From UBA10649 sp963700745 (GTDB lineage Bacteria; Actinomycetota; Actinomycetes; S36-B12), in contig CAVOYT010000015.1 of NCBI GenBank assembly GCA_963700745.1, positions 62,001 to 126,000 of the forward strand: DNA of 64,000 nt, read 5' to 3'. The position numbers and the translations under genes were made by a program. Below the pieces are notes generated by a model. It searched no databases. It was not told the origin of the DNA and saw nothing but the letters and a program-made list of their open reading frames with translations. Numbering within the stretch: position 1 is the stretch's first letter; every line of letters begins with the position of its first letter. Of the stretch, positions 61,677 through 64,000 are shown piece after piece.

Positions 61677-64000
61677 GACACCCTCTCCAGCAACGTCACC
61701 GGCCACGTCTCGTGCAGCTGGGCGACTGGCACGCTCGGGCCTCCCTCGAAGACGCGATCGGTCAGGAGGTCGCGCCACTGCCCCTCCGGCAGGGCCGCGG
61801 TGGTGAGCCTGTCCCAGCCGCCGGCCTCCGCGAGCCCCAGCGCGAAGCGCGTCGCCGTGACCGCGACGGTCGCCGCCGCGCACGATGCCGACGACGTGCT
61901 GCGGCCTGCGGTCCCGTGAACGCGAGCGGCTCGTAGGACCCGTCGCTCGTCGAACACCTCCGGGTTGTCGCGACGCAGCCGCAGTCCCAGCGCGGTCAGC
62001 CGCATCTTGGCCGCGTCCAGGTCGTCGTAGGGATCGGGCACCTCGTCGAGCGCCCTGCGCAGCAGCGCGGCCAGCCGCTCGTCGTCCGGCGGCACCCGGT
62101 TGTCGGGGTCGACCAGGCGCAACGACACGGTCTCGCAGCCCTGGTAGATGTCGGGGATCCCGGGGGTGAGCAGCTGGATCGCGCGCTGGCCGAGCACGTT
62201 CGCGACGAAGCCCGGATGCAGCGTCGTGACGAGCTCCGTGAGCTGGGCCACGCTCGCGGGGTCGTCGAGGAACTCGCGCACCGACTCGCCGAGGTGCCTC
62301 TCGTAGTCCTCGTCGATCCTGCGCCACGAGGTGCGCAGCTTGGCCTCGCGGGTCGCCTTGACCAGGTAGGCCGACACGCGCTCCGCGTCGATCGGCCACG
62401 CTCCGATGAGGGTCTGCCACATCAGCCAGCCGACCGCGCCGTCGCCGGCGCCGTCGGGCGTGGTGAGACCGCCCGTCCGGGTGCGCCAGCGTTCGATGGC
62501 GACGACCGAGCAGTCCCGGTACCTCGCTCAGGACGGCGAGCCGGGCTCGGACGTCCTCGCTGCGCTTGGTGTCGTGCGTGGACAGCGTCGTCAGCGCGTT
62601 GGGCCAGCGCACATGACGCGCCGCCGCCCACGCGTGGAACTCCTCCGGGGTGAAGCCGAAGCGGTTCGGCTGGCCGCCCACCTCGTCCAGGGCGGCCAGC
62701 GGATACCACCGGTAGAAGGCGGTGTCCTCGACGCCCTTGGCCACGGCGGGCCCGTCGTCTGCTGGAAGCGCAGGCAGAACTCGTCCTCGCGGGGACCGCG
62801 GCCGAACCGTCCCAGGGCCAGGTCGATCAGCAGGGCGATCTCCGCCGCCCGCTCCGGCAGCGCCTCGGTCGCCCGGGCCGCCGTCTCCTCCAGGACGTCG
62901 ACGGAGACCTGCGGCGGCTCCTCGCCCGGGACGACGTAGGCGCGATAGACCGGGATGGCGGTGAGGATCTCCAGCAGCCCCTCGGTCAGGCCGCGCCGGG
63001 AGAAGTCGCGCAGTCGCACCTCCGCCTGGCACACGTCGTAGGCGAGCCCGGCCAGCCGATCGACCTCGGGGAAGAGCACCTCCCCGAGCACGTCTCGCCG
63101 CGCCTGCTCCTGCGCCGCCTCCCAGGTCAGGGTCGCCGGGTCGTCGACGGGTGCCATGTGCGCGAGGCCCATCGTCAAGGCCGGGGCGCCCTTGGGATCC
63201 ACGAAGAGCCCGCAGATCCGCTGCAGCGCCTCGTACCCCGTGGTGCCCGCGCACTCCCAGTCGGCCGGCAGGTCCTCGTCGCCCTCGACGATCTTCTCGA
63301 CGACCACCCAGGTCCCGTGCGTCGCCGCGCTCAGTTGCCGCAGGTAGCCGCGAGGATCGGCCAGACCGTCCGGGTGGTCGATCCGCAGGCCGGACACGAT
63401 CCCGTCGCGGACGAGTCCGACGAGCAGGCTGTGGCTCGTCTCGAAGACCTCCGGCTCCTCCACCCGGAAGCCCAGCAGCGTGTCGACGTCGAAGAAGCGC
63501 CGGTAGTTCAGCTCCTCGTCGGCGGTGCGCCAGAAGGCCAACCGGTAGTGCTGCGCCGCCAGCAGCTCCTCGAGGTCCAGATCCTCGGTCCCCGGCCGGA
63601 CGGGGAAGACGTGGTCGTAGTAGCGCAGCACCGGGCGCCCGTCCGGACCGCCCTGCCGCTCCAGCACGATCTCGCCGGCATCGAGGCAGTCCCCGATCCG
63701 CTGCCCCAGGACGGGGAGGACCACCGGATGGTCGGCGGACCAGTCGATGTCGAACCAGTTGCCGACCGGCGACTCCGCGCCGTCCCTGCAGCACGGACCA
63801 GAAGGCGGCGTTCAGGTGCTCGGGGACCGGCAGCGCCATGTGATTGGGGACCACGTCGACGACCAGGCCGATGCCCTCCGCGCTCAGCAGGCTCGCCATG
63901 CGGATCAGCTCCGGCTCCCCGCCGAGCTCGTAGTTGACGTGCCCGTGGTCGACGACGTCGTAGCCGTGCGTCGAACCCGGCGTCGCCTGCAGGATCGGCG
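61673..64000 (-). CDS. treY: Malto-oligosyltrehalose synthase TreY (5' end beyond window; several apparent frameshifts)
   Basis: GH13 enzyme that rearranges the reducing end of maltodextrins into a trehalose unit. Visible: HVNYELGGEPEL and GLVVDVVPNHMALP (63800-64000), then LNYRRFFDVDTLLGFRVEEPEVFE, DGIVSGLRIDHPDGLADPRGYL (nucleophile), VVVEKIVEGDEDLPADWECAGTTGYE (acid Glu), VAKGVEDTAFYRWYPL, TLSTHDTKRSEDVRARL and PDIYQGCE. Frame switches near 63785, 62755, 62515 and two near 61900. The start codon and first part lie past position 64000. Coupled to treZ. Confidence 0.9.

Overview
The window is GC-rich, gene-dense DNA with many GTG starts, 4-base start/stop overlaps, an HspR/HAIR-type dnaK operon, an F420/deazaflavin-type nitroreductase, DUF3151, an EtfD-like Fe-S reductase and a form I CO dehydrogenase. 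Together these point to a high-GC actinobacterium. Propionibacteriales/Nocardioidaceae (for example an Aeromicrobium-like organism) is my inference from gene content, not a database result. No rRNA, phage, transposase or CRISPR array was seen; one tRNA-Gly is present.

Layout. 1-665: ABC transporter ATPase cut by the left edge. 0.8-9.6 kb (minus strand): purine genes purS-purQ-purL plus an SCP-like gene, and purD-purB-purC-galE. 9.7-15.4 kb: class III aminotransferase, an odd small island, purA with two acetyltransferase genes, a renalase-like flavoprotein and DUF3151. 15.5-26.5 kb: aldolase, MFS transporter, TrmH-type methyltransferase, DUF368/PopT-type lipid translocase, pyrE, SDR, secreted trypsin-like protease, esterase, acyl-CoA dehydrogenase, class I aminotransferase, DUF4031. 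26.5-33.1 kb: heat-shock operon dnaK-grpE-dnaJ-hspR-clpB behind a HAIR operator. 33.5-40 kb: a small envelope protein and a histidine-utilisation locus (IclR regulator and hutG on minus; hutU-hutI-hutH on plus). 40.1-42.3 kb: EtfD-like reductase. 42.3-54.5 kb: the core feature, an aerobic CO dehydrogenase locus coxG-M-S-L-xdhC/YHS-coxD-coxE followed by moaC-mogA, and flanked by moaD, moaE-moaA, xdhC and a MocA-like cytidylyltransferase. It is a nearly self-contained unit for making, loading and maturing a molybdenum-copper enzyme. 54.4-59.8 kb: DUF2182, dcd, an iron-box promoter ahead of a cupredoxin-like secreted protein and a multicopper oxidase, tRNA-Gly, a malate/lactate dehydrogenase-family gene. 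59.8-64 kb: treZ-treY for trehalose synthesis from glucan (treY cut by the right edge).

Regulatory signals. At least fifteen genes have a TANNNT -10 element ending 6-8 bases before an ATG/GTG, i.e. leaderless promoters; several divergent pairs have abutting or overlapping -10 boxes. Three intergenic GTGA-N6-TCAC (CRP/GlxR-like) palindromes lie upstream of dnaK, etfD and coxG. Three intergenic hairpins share one geometry (19-21 nt arms, exactly 24 nt loop).

Caution on sequence quality. Many otherwise intact genes are broken by single-base indels, worst in hutI-hutH-etfD, treY-treZ and the left-edge ABC gene. Conserved motifs continue in the next frame, so I treat these as probable sequence/consensus errors and annotate each gene whole. 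Two apparent gene fusions (purB-purC and moaC-mogA) are probably products of the same kind of indel.
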